This document shows, piece after piece, positions 41,960-56,200 of a stretch of DNA of 64,000 nucleotides (its first letter is position 1; every line of letters starts with the position of its first letter). Position numbers and translations under genes: made by a program. The stretch is from Telmatactis stephensoni. Taxonomy: Eukaryota > Cnidaria > Anthozoa > Actiniaria > Isophelliidae. Below the pieces are notes generated by a model, which ran no database searches, was not told where the DNA came from, and saw only the letters and a list, made by a program, of their open reading frames with translations. Location of the stretch: assembly GCA_029948255.1 (NCBI GenBank), contig JALIZF010001874.1, positions 372,001 to 436,000 on the forward strand, written 5' to 3'.

Positions 41960-44727
41960 TCCTCGCTGATAACAGAGCCGATTTCAGAGCCAGTGTGGTC
42001 TCGCATCCACTCGTTTCCTCGTACTTTAACAAAGACCTATCTGTTCGTCTCGCTAGATTACAAAGGTTAAGCACTGTAGAAGTGATAAGAATTGTAATAG
42101 CTTTAACTGAAAGTCAATCCATTATTCTTGATCTTTGAACCTATTCTTGAATAGCTTTTCAATTTGGACCTCCACAGCAAGACCTCCTAGATGTCCTAGG
42201 CTTCTGAGAAAGATAAAGTAATATAAACCCCAAATGAATTAATTATATGGGCTTAAATTACTTGTGTAATCATTGAGTTGAGTATATAAGCCAAGATAAA
42301 TAATAACGAAAACCAGGAAGTGAAAACGATTGGAAATTGTCGTTAACTTGGCCCGCGTAATCGTTGTGGAAAAGCACGCCTACCGTAACACCATTTCCCT
42401 ATCTCCCTCAAATTCTTATGCATAGCTCCCCCTCCACCTCCCCCTCCGTCATGAATTCCAATCACTTCAACTGTTAAGACTGTGTCCACACTAATCCAGA
42501 TGGGTTTGAAAGAAAGCGCATCTATTTTTTTCCATTGTCACACCTTAGACAAAAGAAAAACGCTGTTTCAATGAGTATGGCAGGCTTTAATAAGGGTGTA
42601 CTGACGTATAACAATTGTCCAAGGGAAACTTGAAAATGCACTAAAATATGCCTCTCGATGCAAATTGTCAAATCGCCTTTACATTTTATAGTTTGAGGGA
42701 ACTTTCACATTTCATGTGTGATGTCATTGCGTGACGTCTCATACGACGTCAGAGCTACAGAAAAAAGCTATAATATCATTTAGAAATAGATTAAATAAAT
42801 CTCGAGATCAAGGTGCTTAAAACTAAGCATGCGTTTTGAGAAAGGTCTCCAAATAAACTTATGATTTTTTTTTGAATGTCGCAAAAGAGCGAAAAATGCA
42901 AATAACTTCCGTATTTCTTAATTTTATGTCAATCCCATGCTTGGCTTTGAAGAAAAGGCTGTAAATGATATAATTATTGATCAAACACTTCGTTTTGATG
43001 AAATCCGCCAAAAATACAGCTCTTTAAAGGAACCGGAAGTAAATGTCCCGCGCATGCGCAATAAGATCAGAAAGAGTCGCCCTTTGTCAAGTAAACGTCG
43101 CTCTACCGGAAGTCAAATGTTTCTCGCCAAAAACGCGAGTGCGTGCGCCTATCGCCAAAGCAAGACGTACCCTATTTTGCATAGCAACCGTTGCGTACAC
43201 CCTTAAACTTAACAAAGAAGATTCCGTTTTCCAATTTATCTGGACTAGTGAGGACGTGCCTTTTTTGTACAAGAAAACACCATTTAATCCAGCGTAGATA
43301 GCGAAAGAACATGTGTTTCCAAATATATCCGGATTAGTGTACGCAGCTTTAAACTACAACACCGGTTCAAAAGGTCTCTTGAAAGCATACGGATTTAAAG
43401 TATTATAGCTGTCGGCTGTACAAACATGAATAAAATGCAATCATGTCGAGTGTAGCTAATTGCTTTAGCAGGAAAAGGAAAACGGTAAATACTGAAGGAT
43501 TGAAAACGGTAGAGAGTAATTGACTTCCACGTAGTGACGTCAATGAGGAGATACGTCAGTAATTATGATCATACTTGAGACGTTGCTTCGATTGAAGTCG
43601 GTCAGAGCCCGGTTGTTTGAAAGACGTCAAATCTAAAGTAAAACAATTCATTTTAATCCAGGATTAACGCTAATCGCCCTTTGAACAACTGGGCCCAGAT
43701 TTTAGAATGTAAATCAGTCCTAGTATTAGGAGCAATTCCCAAAAATTCCGATTTTATCTTAGATCAATCCAAGCGTTCTTGTGCTTTCATTACGCAATTG
43801 TGATTTCTCAGGTCGTGGTTCAAAATTAATGGCTGGACTGTTGACTCAAGTGATGTGCAAATGTGGGAAGTGGAATAAGAGATTCCAATGATTGTACATG
43901 TACCATGTACAATGTAGCCATAAGAAGAATTCAAAACACACTTCATTTTCATTTAAGGTGTCTAAGAGGAGTTTAGGGAGAGGGCAGAATAGGAGAAAGG
44001 AACATTAAAGCTACAATAAGTACAAGTTTGCAAGGTCAACAAACAAAAAATTGGTAGCCAAAGTACGAAAGCAAAAAATTAAATACCAGTACCGTACATA
44101 GCAATGAGGACACTTGGCTCTTCCCCCTCCCCCTTCCTATGACTAGGTCAGGAAATATGGAAAGGATACCTTGCTCTCTCTTGGCGATTTCCTGCATAGA
44201 AAAATACTGCCCCTAATTTGGGTTATTTACGGCCTTGAATACTAACCCATTCTAGTCAGATTGAACGTGCATGCAGCCAAGCAGACGTGACTGAACATCC
44301 GGTCCGTCGCCCATCCACTAAAGGACCGTCTACACGATAAATTTTTTTCTATGACCAATAGATTTGTTTCCGAGACGGTCGAACAAGTTCCGTTTGGCAA
44401 GTTTCCATCTGTATGTGCCCGCAAAGATTTTCGTACAGCTGATGAATAAAAAAATGTATCCAAATATGATGATCTTGAACGTGCGAAACGCTTGGGCTGA
44501 TGCGTCCTTGGAAGCGAAAAAGATTTTATAAATCAATTTAATTCTTTGACAAATCGTCTTCACGAGCAAATTCAACTTGTGTCAAATTTCCTTTGCATAA
44601 AATACGCTGCACGTCGACTTTTCAGCAAATTTTATCATGTGAATTTTTTTCACATTTTCAATTTTTTTCAATTTTTCTTAACCCTTTCATTTTTTATAAG
44701 AAATGTTTTCATGTCACGAACCTTATA

Positions 44728-44766
44728 AAGCAACAACAACAACAATAACAACGAACAACAACAACA
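44728..44766. repeat. (AAC)n microsatellite
   Basis: Imperfect run of AAC/ATAAC triplets in intergenic DNA. Confidence 0.8.
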
Positions 44767-45574
44767 TTTATAGCAGCAGACTAAAAGCAGCAGCAGAAAG
44801 AAACAATCACAAGAAGCCAAATAGAAACTAAACCTTTTTTAAAACTTTTTTATTAAAATTGACAACAGAAAAACAAGCAGATGATAAGTCGAGTCTTAAT
44901 TACCAATACATACTAATACCGCCGTCAGCGGCTTTATTTGCGTACCTTTGATCCATTAATTAACACATGTTAACAGTACTAATGTACATAACAGTCTTTA
45001 AAATAAGATTTCTAATACATTCAATTAATACCAACACTCACCCCCAAGGCCATACTCATTTCACCGACTTGTCTCATCCATGTGTATATTGCTGAAGAAT
45101 GTTTAGAGTTAGAAGAACATCTAGGCTAGAGATAGTGTAAATATTTATATTACTTAAAGTAGGCACTCACATAAATCCCTTATACAGTCAAGGGTATATC
45201 GTGGGGGGAGTCCTGAAGGCTAGACGTGCCGTGAAACTAACGTATGTCTTCACTGCATGGGAATGCTGTTTTGAAAACTGAAACTCTACAACATCCCGCC
45301 TGCATCTTGCATTTGGCTATGTAGTTAGAGATTTATGCAATTCCTTAGTGCGTTTCATGAAATGTTTGATCAGTCCCTGTCAGCCAGGGTCCTTGAAAGA
45401 CGAGACACCAAAAAGCGGCGACTTCCTTCCCTGGTGACGTCCGCCTTGAAAATGGCTAGGGATACTGAACTTGAAGATGAGGGTTATTTAAACAGTAAAG
45501 TATTGTTAGAAATTGCAAGAAAAAGGCGCTAGAATATAAAGAATAGAAAGGAGTCATCTGACAATGTCCCCTAT

Positions 45575-45640
45575 ACCCCTTTGCAAAATGAAATCACGCA
45601 AAAATATTTGGTCTTTTCATGCATCACGGATAATTTTTAA
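45575..45640. repeat. Dispersed repeat shared with spacer A (about 275-340)
   Basis: CTTTGCAAAATGAAATCACG and the following ATATTTGGTCTTTTCA are shared with all spacer A copies, far outside the array. This points to a dispersed repeat family rather than array-specific sequence. Confidence 0.7.
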
Positions 45641-45655
45641 ATAGACTATCTATCT

Positions 45656-45830
45656 ATCTAGAAGACGAAGATCTAGAAGGAAAAGTTATAGAAGAAGAAG
45701 ATCTAGAAGATCCAGAAGAAGATCTAAAAGATCTAGAAAATCTAGAAGATCTAGAAGAAGAAGAAGAAGAAGAAGCCAGAAGAAGAAGAAGAAGAAGAAG
45801 AAGACGACGACGACGACGACAACGACAATT
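45656..45830. repeat. Purine-rich GAAGATCTAGAA / (GAA)n / (GAC)n simple repeat
   Basis: Variant repeats of AGATCTAGAAGA pass into GAA and then GAC triplets. It is open over short spans, but there is no gene. Confidence 0.9.
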
Positions 45831-47293
45831 TTGTTGAATAGAAGTTGTTGAATAGAAGAATTACTATTAATGTTTGTCCAAAAAAAGATTGTTATGCATC
45901 AGCAGCCTACAGTTACGTCATAAAAGCTTAGAAATATTTTTTCCTGCCATTCCCATTTGAGTGACCACATAGGCATAACAGCTAAAACAAAACTTTCCTC
46001 CGCTTTCACTAGGTTTTTATAGATATCAGCGATTTAGTCGAGATCTCCTGATAACCACAAAATTTCCTGAAGGCTCTTTCATGGTGATTTGGCCGGAAGA
46101 CTTTGGTTTTTGCGGTTTGATATATTTATATAAAACCATTCATATCCGAATATGAGCAATTTTCCACGGTTTGCGTTTCTTGTGTCGGGACTCAGTTGTG
46201 GCTCGTGTTCAAGGAAAAGGTTTATATTTGTTGAATTATTGGGGCTGAAGGTGTATCCGTGGCTGAAGGAAAGGATGAGCGCTTTGGTGGCTGAATGCAC
46301 ATTGTGAAAATTGATTTTCAGTAACTTTTCTCACCAGTACGGAAACCAACAAAAAATAGAGCTGAAGTAGAAACCCAGAACATTGGCATACCATTCCATC
46401 GAGTTGTTTTTGAAAGAACAAATTCTAAATAAACAGCAGTTAAAAATAAAAGTTTTAACGGACTAGAAATCAAATAACGAGTAAAAGTGTTTTGTCAACA
46501 TTTTTGTTAAGCGAGACAAAACATTTTAATTTGCATTTTATGTGATTACTTTAAGGCAGTTTTATGGACGAACAAATTGCAAATTAACTGCAATTAAAAA
46601 TGTAATAGTTATGACAAGTTATGATATACGTATAACAAGCAATCCTCGGCAAATTTGATTTATAAGCACGTGTGCGCAATTTTCATGAAGAGAGATCAAG
46701 TGATAATGTCAGAACACCGGGTTATACAAAGCGACAATTCTGTATTACAAAAAACCAAAACCAAAACCTTGTTTGTCTCAAGAAGAATACTTCACCGTAG
46801 TGTGAAAAAATGATAAATCTTCCTGGAATGAACAGCAATTAAATTGTACATTGAGCTTCACTTAGTACTCCCAAATTGTACATTTTTAAACATGTCTTTG
46901 TTTTGACAACGTATGTGACTGAAAGGTCAAGCTTTTATGTGAGTTGACTTTCGAAACGTAAAACTAATTCTCTCTTTCCCCTCCCCTTGCACTTTGGGGT
47001 CACTAAAATTGTTTGGTGACCTATAAATTACGCAAAAGACTCGCGAGTGCATTTTCGCAGATGGAATCGAATTGACAGTGATCTACATATACACATAGAA
47101 AAAGAGCAGTGACTGGATGTTCAGCAAAAATAACATAATCAGACGAAAACAAAAGCTATTAGAATAATCTAGAGAGTGTTTACGAATCACGAGTCAGAAG
47201 AGCACTTTACGATATTGAGACTCAGGAAGCAAGGTAAACGCTTTCAACAAAGCAAGTCCAATTCACTTCAACACGTTGTCCTTTGTTGGAAAC

Positions 47294-50200
47294 ATGTACC
47301 CTATCGACGCCGCACGGCTAACTGCAGTGCTGGTTCTTATATCGTTCTTAAATGCTGAAGAAGTAAGCCAAGATATTAATGCATTTTCCCGCATCGCGAA
47401 AGTCAACTTAAAATATGGTAAGTAACTTAGTATTATAATCTTGATATTCCAATACGAATGTCTACTATCACTTGAGCTAAATCGTGTCTCAAAGTACGAG
47501 CCACTTTCTTCTACGAGGATAAAACGGTCTTTTCTGTTGAGATGGATTGTACATGTGTTCGATGCGTTGTTTTGTTTAATAGCCCAGAAAGGGCAACACA
47601 GCTAACATGTCGGCAAGAGCACGATGGATTTTCAAAATACAAAAATGGTAAACTCCAATAAATCACGTTTATTACCGAAACTTAATACTTATTTGATTTA
47701 TAGAAGTTGCTAGAATTTTATTGCCCACTCTATTAAGCCCCCAATTGTTCAATTGTGAGTTCTAGAATACTTTGACAATGTCACAAGTCAGACGATTCTA
47801 TGAATCACCGATTTTTAATTCGATAACTAGCGTGAGATTGGAAGCGCTATTCAATGTACAATATAATCGTCTAGACTAGTTAAATTATACAGACCTGTAC
47901 CTGTTTTAGTCTATATGGTGTTTGATGTGAAAATTGGCTACATTTGCCTCGATTGCAACAGTGACAAAACGGCCAAGAATTGTGCCTCCCAAATCATTTC
48001 AATGATATTACTTTGGTTTTGATATAGTACAGCTGAATGACCTTTTGCAAATTTGACCAACAACCAGATCACCTACCACTGAGTCTTCAAAACAACCATT
48101 ATTGGAGCAAAACAACTTTATTGTTGTGACCTGCTTGTGGCTCTCGAGCCATTGTTTGCCTTCAGCATAGTAGCGTTCTATTTTGTTCGCATGAACGAGC
48201 AAATATTATTGCTATAAAACACCTTGATATAAAGATTAGCACTTGGTAGTTCAGTGTGTATTCATTTTGAGTCGTTTGGTACGGCATAACAACAGCTGTT
48301 AGGAAAAGAAAGAAAACACTCATTATTTCCGATTCTTTAGTGGATTGATAATGTGCAAATAAACTTCAAACAACTGTTTTGTTGATGAACTTACAAAAAC
48401 TGTGCAACACAAGAGATGATGAACGAAAACCGATAATTTTTATTGTCATTTCTGGAATGCCCAAAGATCTACAATCAGTTGCTTTATCTCGATCGGATAC
48501 AGATATATATATTTGGCTTCCTTGCTAATCAGTCTTCCAACGCTTTTGGTTCGGAGATTAGGCTTTCATGCTCAATTGAATTTGGTATTAAGTTTGGAGT
48601 GATTATCAGCGTCGTTGACAAATACAAGCTACACATGAGGCTTGCAGGATGTTACGATCGCGGCAAAACCATGAAAATTGGCGCGAAAGTGTTACATGTG
48701 TACAATTTTTGATGGAAAAGCAAAATTACAATAACCTTGCGAAATATTATCATTTTTGTTATTATTTCACTTGCATTCTAATTTTAGTATCTAAATTCAT
48801 TAAATGGAATCAAATCTATTTCCCCAGTCGTATTATCGCGCTATCGTATGTCTAACACCTTTTCATATTCCGTATTAGTTCCGTATCAAATCATGTTGCA
48901 ATAAAATAATAGGTTTGGCATCTAAATGTATTTGAAACTGATTTGTGGATCAATTTAGAATTTCCGAGCCATTCATCACGTCTGAACCAACCAAATAGTA
49001 TCCATATGCATATGCACCTGGAAGACTTAGAAAAGCATTACGTCAGAGCTAGGCTTTGCTTACGTAACGAAGCCTGGAAGTGTAATATTGCACATACTTC
49101 ATATCAACCAGCCTTCCCGGGATGTTTGTCACAATTGATTGATGCCCGGATTGATGTAACGCGAAATCAAGATATTGTATAGGTTTTTCGGCAACAATGA
49201 AGTTAACCAAAAACTTCTAGATATGACTGATCTTCCATCGAGTTTCAAAGGTCACTGATCAATAATTTACTGGCTCCTTTTGAAAATACCAAACGCAGGT
49301 CCGGGTCTTGATCGGGAGTTTATTTGTCTTTATTGGATCAGTTTTAACCTGAATTAAAAGCAAGGCAGTCTAGTGTCGAGAGAGATAAGCAGTTTCTCAC
49401 TGGAAGATCGGATTAGGATCAGAAGATGTTCTGTGTATTCAAGATACTTCTTTCGTTGAATCACAAAGTGCCGACAGTAAGTCCTGAAGGACTGGAAGTA
49501 GGATCAGGAGTTTTTCATGTGGGTGATAATCGACGCAAGCATGTCGAGACGATTTCGATTAAGATACAGCGATTGACTCCTTATAATGAATTTATGCCAT
49601 TATAAACTGACCCCTTTTTATACATGCAAGATGCGATCACCTGGCCCGCATCTTCATTCATGCAAGAGGCGATCGACCCCTGGTCCTGCCTACAAATTCC
49701 TCAAGATTTATGCGTCTTTAATCTCTTGAGTTTTCTAGATTCTCCATAAGAGGCAATAACTGTGATGTAATAACTGGTATATTACGCGCGTTTTCATTGG
49801 ATGAGAATCGTATGTGATTACAGTACCGACACGAACAGGTGACGTCACAGATTTTACGCTGTTTTGATTTATCGAAAAATATTTCCGTTAGTCTATACGC
49901 TAATAGATGCACAGAAGAAGTCAAAATGTGGAGGGACGAACATTCATACCACTCGACTTCGTCTTGTACTTTTTTCTCATAATACTTTAATGTCATCTGT
50001 GCAATTTTAGAGTATGTGTGTGCGTCCTCTCCATAATGGACACAAAAATACACCGTTCAAGAACGCACAATAAATACATAAGGTTTCCATCTAAAAGATA
50101 GTACACCTCTTCAGTTTCGGATATAGACTCGCCGTTCCCTTCAATTCCTCGCAAATTTTACTTGGCTATTTTATTTAGTAGTGCGGACAACTTTCTCCAT

Positions 50201-53200
50201 AAGGAAATCCGGCTCAGAGTGTGGGATAAACTTTTTCAACCCCTAGAGAACTCAGCATTGATAATCATGAAGGAATGTTTGCGTAGTAGTGTGAAAGCAA
50301 TGCTAATTCGACCATCGATATCATCACCTCTTGCAATATTGCACGGTCAATATGTAAAGGGATCGAACATAACGAAACCACCTACACTTTCCTTTGCGCA
50401 TGATTTTCCTTATTTAAGAAATGCCTGAGCCAATTTTTAGATCCATGAAATATTTTAATCTCTTTCTCTTATTCGAAATTTTGAAAAGTATTGCACGGTC
50501 AATATGTAAATGGTTTGAACGTTTACCATAGCTAACATAACGAAACCACCTACACTTTCCTTTACGCATGCTTTTCCCTATTTAAGAAATGCCTGAGCCA
50601 ATTTTTAGATCCATAAAATATTTTAATCTCTTATCCGAAATTTTGAAAAGTAACCCTGAAAGTGGTTTTTCGTCTTGGGCGTGGCTTACAAACTTTTCAT
50701 TCTTACAGGGTACAAAACATAAATCAATTTTTATGCCTTATGTCTTGGCGCTAAATCGTTTTTCTTCTTCTTCTTCTTCTTCTTCTTCTTCTTCTTCTTC
50801 TTCTTCTTCTGCAATTTCTGCAATGCGTGGAATTTGGAGCTCTTCTTCCACGAGGTGCTTAATTTCATCACTTCCTATGCGACGATTGTCTGTGATGATG
50901 CTTTTTTGTGTAATCAGATTTTTCGCTCCCCATCCACATATTACTTCATTTGGCAGTATTGTATAACAAGCTTAGCATAAAAATATGGAGAAACAAGGAA
51001 CTAGCTTACTTTAGATTTGATTGGGAAAAGCACTGAACAACTTTGAAGGATAGCAGGTCAAGAAGATATGTTAACTTGTGGTTAAATAAGTATGTCAACG
51101 AGTATTATACTATTGCGAACGACTAGCATTCCAAAGTGAAGCAGATCGAAACAAGATATTATTAATAATCAAGGTATGAGTTATAACAAAAGACTGATAG
51201 AATCTCAGAAGAATTAGATGTGACCAAAAGGTTGTCATTGAACTACTTTGGTAAAGAGAGAATCTCCAGCGAAAGCTGACAAAGATATTTGACTTGCTGA
51301 AGGCATGGTACGACTAGAAACATTTTTCATATCGTAAAAGCTTTTTTATAGGGGATTAATTGAGGGCAAAAATTCGGATGCAAAGGTGGAATACCGTGTT
51401 GTCAGACTTGTTAGACAAGGTCGATAACAAGATGTTTTTTTCGACGAACCCCTCCGGGATACCGACGATAGACAGAGAAACTTGTTGTAGGCAGGACTCA
51501 GTAGAAGCTATTTCCGACTGCCATCATGCTAATGGAAGAAGAAAAAGGCTCGCAGCAGAAAATGTGCAGACCACTTCTCGTCATACGAGGTCGATAAGAG
51601 ATCATTTTCTCGGAGGAAATAGAGGCGAGATGAAAGAAAATCTGCTGTAGGCATAACTGTTTAAACCGTTGACCCGTTCGGTCCGGAACTGACTGAGGAG
51701 GATCAGTAACGTTTGGCGAGGTGCACTCGCTTGTGACTTGATAAAACTGTTAACAAAAAGAAACTAGTTAGCAAGAGAGACGTTTTTAAAAGCAAAATTT
51801 CAAATGGGAGAAAAAACACTTGCTATGAATGCAATTACATCTAATGATGATCCAATCGGGCAAATTCCATTCCAGCTTAAGAATAACTACTTTAATAAAA
51901 GTTTGATAGACAAAACAGACGGCTTGTGCCAAAGACTGTAGGAGGCTGTGCGAAAATTATGCCTTGACTATGTCACTCTAGTAATACTTAGTGATGGAAG
52001 TAGATCGACATGACTCAGATAGTCGAGTAAAATTATGTAGCAGTACTTACGTTCTGTGATTAAAAAATACTTTTCAATTTACTAATTAAGTGCGCGCATC
52101 TGAGCAGAGTCAGGATGGACTCATTGACATAAACTTTCAGAAGATAATCTGCTAGTGTAATGTGGATGATAATGCAGCTTATAATATTCGGTAGAACAAA
52201 ATTTTTAAACGCTTGTAACTTGATAACGGGCTGTTATCTTATCAAACCTTTTCAAGAGTGAATCCTTAAGGATGGACGTGCAGACAAGGTTGAAATCATA
52301 CTTGATATCGATACAATTACAACTGAACTGACCTCTAGAAGAAGCTATTTTAAGGATACAAAATTGGTTTAAGATGCGGCAGTTGGCTCAGTGATGATAT
52401 TCTCAACAAGGCACTTTGAATCTCAAAAGTAGGGGCACGTATATTACTACAAAAGTTCATGGAATGTTTCTGAATCTGATATTCTTGAAATGTTGGTTTG
52501 TATATGTAAAGCAGAGACGAATACCCAAATCAAAATGCCATCTTTGTTCGCATATATGTAACGAGATGAAACTGCACCCACAAAAAGACCTCCCATTGTA
52601 TTGGATAAAAAGTAACCATATAGTTCAAAGTCAGTCCACCATTCTCCGGCTTCGAGAATGTTCCATACAGATTGTTGCATACAGCTCTGTACACGTACTG
52701 CCAATGCCTACACACATTTACTAGAAAGGACTTTCCGTTCCGTCTCATTCCACGAATATGCATCGGACAATTTGGACCATTTCCAACAGTTGGAAGTATG
52801 CATTCATTTTTAATTTGCAAATTTCCAACATACTAGCTTCCAGTAATGACTAATGGTTAGGAAACGAATTTCAGTTGCAACACATTTAAATGTACGTCTA
52901 CCGAACAAATAACTTGTGAAGCGTGAATGGCTCTTTTGTTTTAGGCAACGACAACCGAACAATAGGCAAAAGCTAGATACGTCTTTTGAAAATGATCAAA
53001 AATGTCCAATGAGGTTAGGATCGTTTCAAACAGTTTGGATAGTTAATGTTTACGTTTTTCATAGGATAAATGCCCAACGGTTCAAAAAGTGTTTTAAAAC
53101 GGTTTTCTGCCCTACGATCGCGAGCAGAATTTTGAGCAGAATTTTGAGCAGAATAGAGAAAAATGGAGACAAAGAGCCAAGGATATAAACCTAATGTACC

Positions 53201-56200
53201 TATTAAAAGTAAACTCAGTATAAATACTGGATCATGGTAGCTATAGAATGCTCACTGTCGAAGGTGGTCAATGCCATTTCTGGAAATTCTGGGCATTTTC
53301 GTCGTGTACTGGAAGCTATTGTTTTACAATACAAAAACAGGATGTAGAGTCCTCTCTTTTGAGCAGTTCTATTTGTGAGTGGACGGAACTACTAATTCTA
53401 CCGGCAGAACTTGGGTAAAACAATTAGAAAGACTTCTCCCCTGAGTTCCCCTGATACCCGCAGAACAAGTCAAACAGCACATCTTTTGCCATCACACGTG
53501 GGGTGACCATTAACAACGGTTTATGAGGTAGATTTACAAAGATAATACCACTCCTATATACACTTTGAATTGCTAATTGTAGTTAAAATAAGTTATATTT
53601 GCCACGTTTGTGTTTGAAATTATGTTCTTAAAAGTTTGCCGCCATGCTGGTGGAGTGAGACAAACCATCATACTGAAAATCAAGAATACGAATATCTATT
53701 ATTAAACTAAAAACCGAAATTATATTGCGCTGTTACACGATCTCCCTAGGATTTTAGAGATCTTTATGAGTATCTTTTGGTTGGTTGTTTGAATTGGGGG
53801 AAGCGAGAAACCAAATTCCAACGCACTGTTTGAAGGTCAGAGTTCGCGTATTATGAACATTTCAGTAAAACTACTCATATAAAACATCAGCTATCAATTG
53901 TAAATATAGCTTACCGAGGAAACTGTTAGCTGAAGCTTAAACTTAGAGCTTAATATTTGCCCAATTTCCTTGTTTACGTTGAATTTCAATCGCAACAGTT
54001 CCACAATTGAAGAAAGTTCGTTCGATCATGTGTTTAATTCTGTTCGTTACGAGTTCGAAGATTCCAATGTACAAAGAACCTCACCAGGGTAGGCTGGCCT
54101 TTTTATACTTTTGTCAGTAGTTTCTGGACTAGTTCACGCCGATTTTAGCCAATCAGAATCAAGTTGAAATGGTAAATTTGTGCTTGGTTTGACTGTGGGT
54201 TTCCTGTGTGAACTACTTGTGGGGTGTTTTACTTCCTGTGAATCACTTCGGAAACTACTGGCGGGGTGTTTTATTTCCGGTGCAGTAGTTCACACAGGGA
54301 TACCAAACTGTGAACTAACACGTTATGATAGCTAGAAATTCCTATGGGACCCCTCCCTCAACAAAACTTGAAAAGGTACAAAAATAGCCTGGGAACATGT
54401 GGGTTTCCTGTGGAAATAATTCAAAATGGCGTCCAAATAAAGGTAAAATACGATTTAACTTGTTCCGTTTGTATATTTTATTTGTATTATCTCAGTAATT
54501 CTTTTTTCTGGAAAAAATCTCAGTAGTTTCCGGAAACTAAGTGAACTACTCTGGATCCGCCACTGCTCCAAGGTTAGAAGCTAACGGCGGCGGTCGCGTC
54601 ATAGATAGCGAATCTACGTATTAGTTTACGTAATTCGTGTATTCGTTATGTACAGCTTTCTTGGTATTCCTCATGACATATTTTTCTATGAGCAATTTAC
54701 TGACACATAACTTGAAGTTGATAAGTCAAAATTGACAAAAAAAATATTGTAAATCAAAACTGATTCTGGTAATACTGCAATAACTCATTCGTTTCATTAA
54801 GTTAAAAGTGTAATCTGATCGAACCAATTTCCAGGGTTCTCCTCCGAAGTTAATTTGAGTAGCCGTTAAACATGCTGGTTCTTCATCACATATCTGTTTC
54901 CTGGAAAATGATGATGCCCCTGAGGTCTTCAACTAGTGCCACGAGTTTTTTCCCCCTGGAAATCGACGATTGATTAATAGCGGGGCTCGAAGGTTTATGT
55001 CTGGAAAAATGAGAAAGGTGATGGTCTCCTCCACTGGGTTTAATTTCTTTCAGAAACTTAAGACTAAAATGCAACTCAAGAATTATTTTTTTCTGATTTT
55101 GCTTATATTCAATTTCACGATGTTTATAAAAGTATTGTGGCTCAACATCTTCACAGACCCAAAGAGAAGGAGACTCTGCGACTGATAAAATGTTCGGTTG
55201 TTGAATGTAACTCAGCACCTACACGAATCAGGTCCATATCGCACTTCATAAATCAGATTAACTTCCATCTTCATACAGAGCCGTAGCAATATCGAAAAGC
55301 TGACTTGTGCCGATCTGGCCAATTAAGTTTTTACATATGAGATTGTCTATTTGTTGATAACTAAGACACTACTTACTTTGACAGCTAAATAGCTTTGCCA
55401 AAATAAATGAGGTCAGGGTCGCCTCATTATGAATTCGGCAGTGCTAGGAATACACTACTTCGGAGGTCTGTGTTGTTCAATATCAGTTTCGATTTCGCTT
55501 GATGCATTCTTTAGAGTTCTGGTTAACACTCGTGGAAAGGCAAGAGATACACATTACATTGCATAAATGAATCAGCACAAATGAATCAGGGAGATGTGAA
55601 TAAACAAAGTTAATCCTTTCCACGGTTTTCGTTCAAAGTTTTGAATATCGAAATCAAGGCAGGCATTAAGCAACATGGAATTCCGAACTGGTTTATTGAA
55701 TCAACAGTATCATGTATTGCAATATTTCCAAACAGAAAGATCATGAAACTTTGGTGGCATGGATTGTACGGTGTATATGGTCTATATGCTCTCTGATTGC
55801 TTGTGTAACTTGATAAACGTGATAAAATATTACACGTGAACGATTGCTCAATGAGTTGAAATCGATACAGGAAATACGTCATCAACAACGACAGCTACAA
55901 GTGGTTGAGGTGAAAGAGCAGTTGAATTTGTAATGTTGGAGCATTTTTCAAACAAAGTTATCAGATTTTCAGCAATTTTTTGTTTATCAGTATAAGATAT
56001 CGTCGGTTTAGTTCTTTTGTATAGAGGTTTTTAGGGGGCACGGTCAAAAGGAAAGACTAGACAAAAATAGCATGACCAGAAAGAAGCTTTTTTGAACAGC
56101 TCTTGTTTTGTATTGACAGATCAGTAGTTTTGAGACGCTATATTTCGTCTGGGAAGGCAAAAAATTATTTCGTTACAAAAAACGATAATTTCCATTTTCC

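Larger units (their letters stand above)
41960..47293. other. Non-coding stretch between the GPCR and astacin genes
   Basis: No supported gene was seen. It holds (AAC)n at about 44728-44766, the A/G-rich repeat at 45656-45830 and the dispersed piece at 45575. A 65-residue frame at 45335-45532 (Arg/Lys-rich, Leu/Ala-rich ends) has unremarkable composition and could be an exon remnant, but I do not recognise it. Confidence 0.45.

Noticed and set aside
42937..43297. Overlapping 84-89 residue frames downstream of the GPCR
   Set aside because: They are in different frames over the same DNA, with no domain and no splice support.
45335..45532. 65-residue frame as a gene
   Set aside because: No domain, splice or promoter evidence, and its length is expected by chance.
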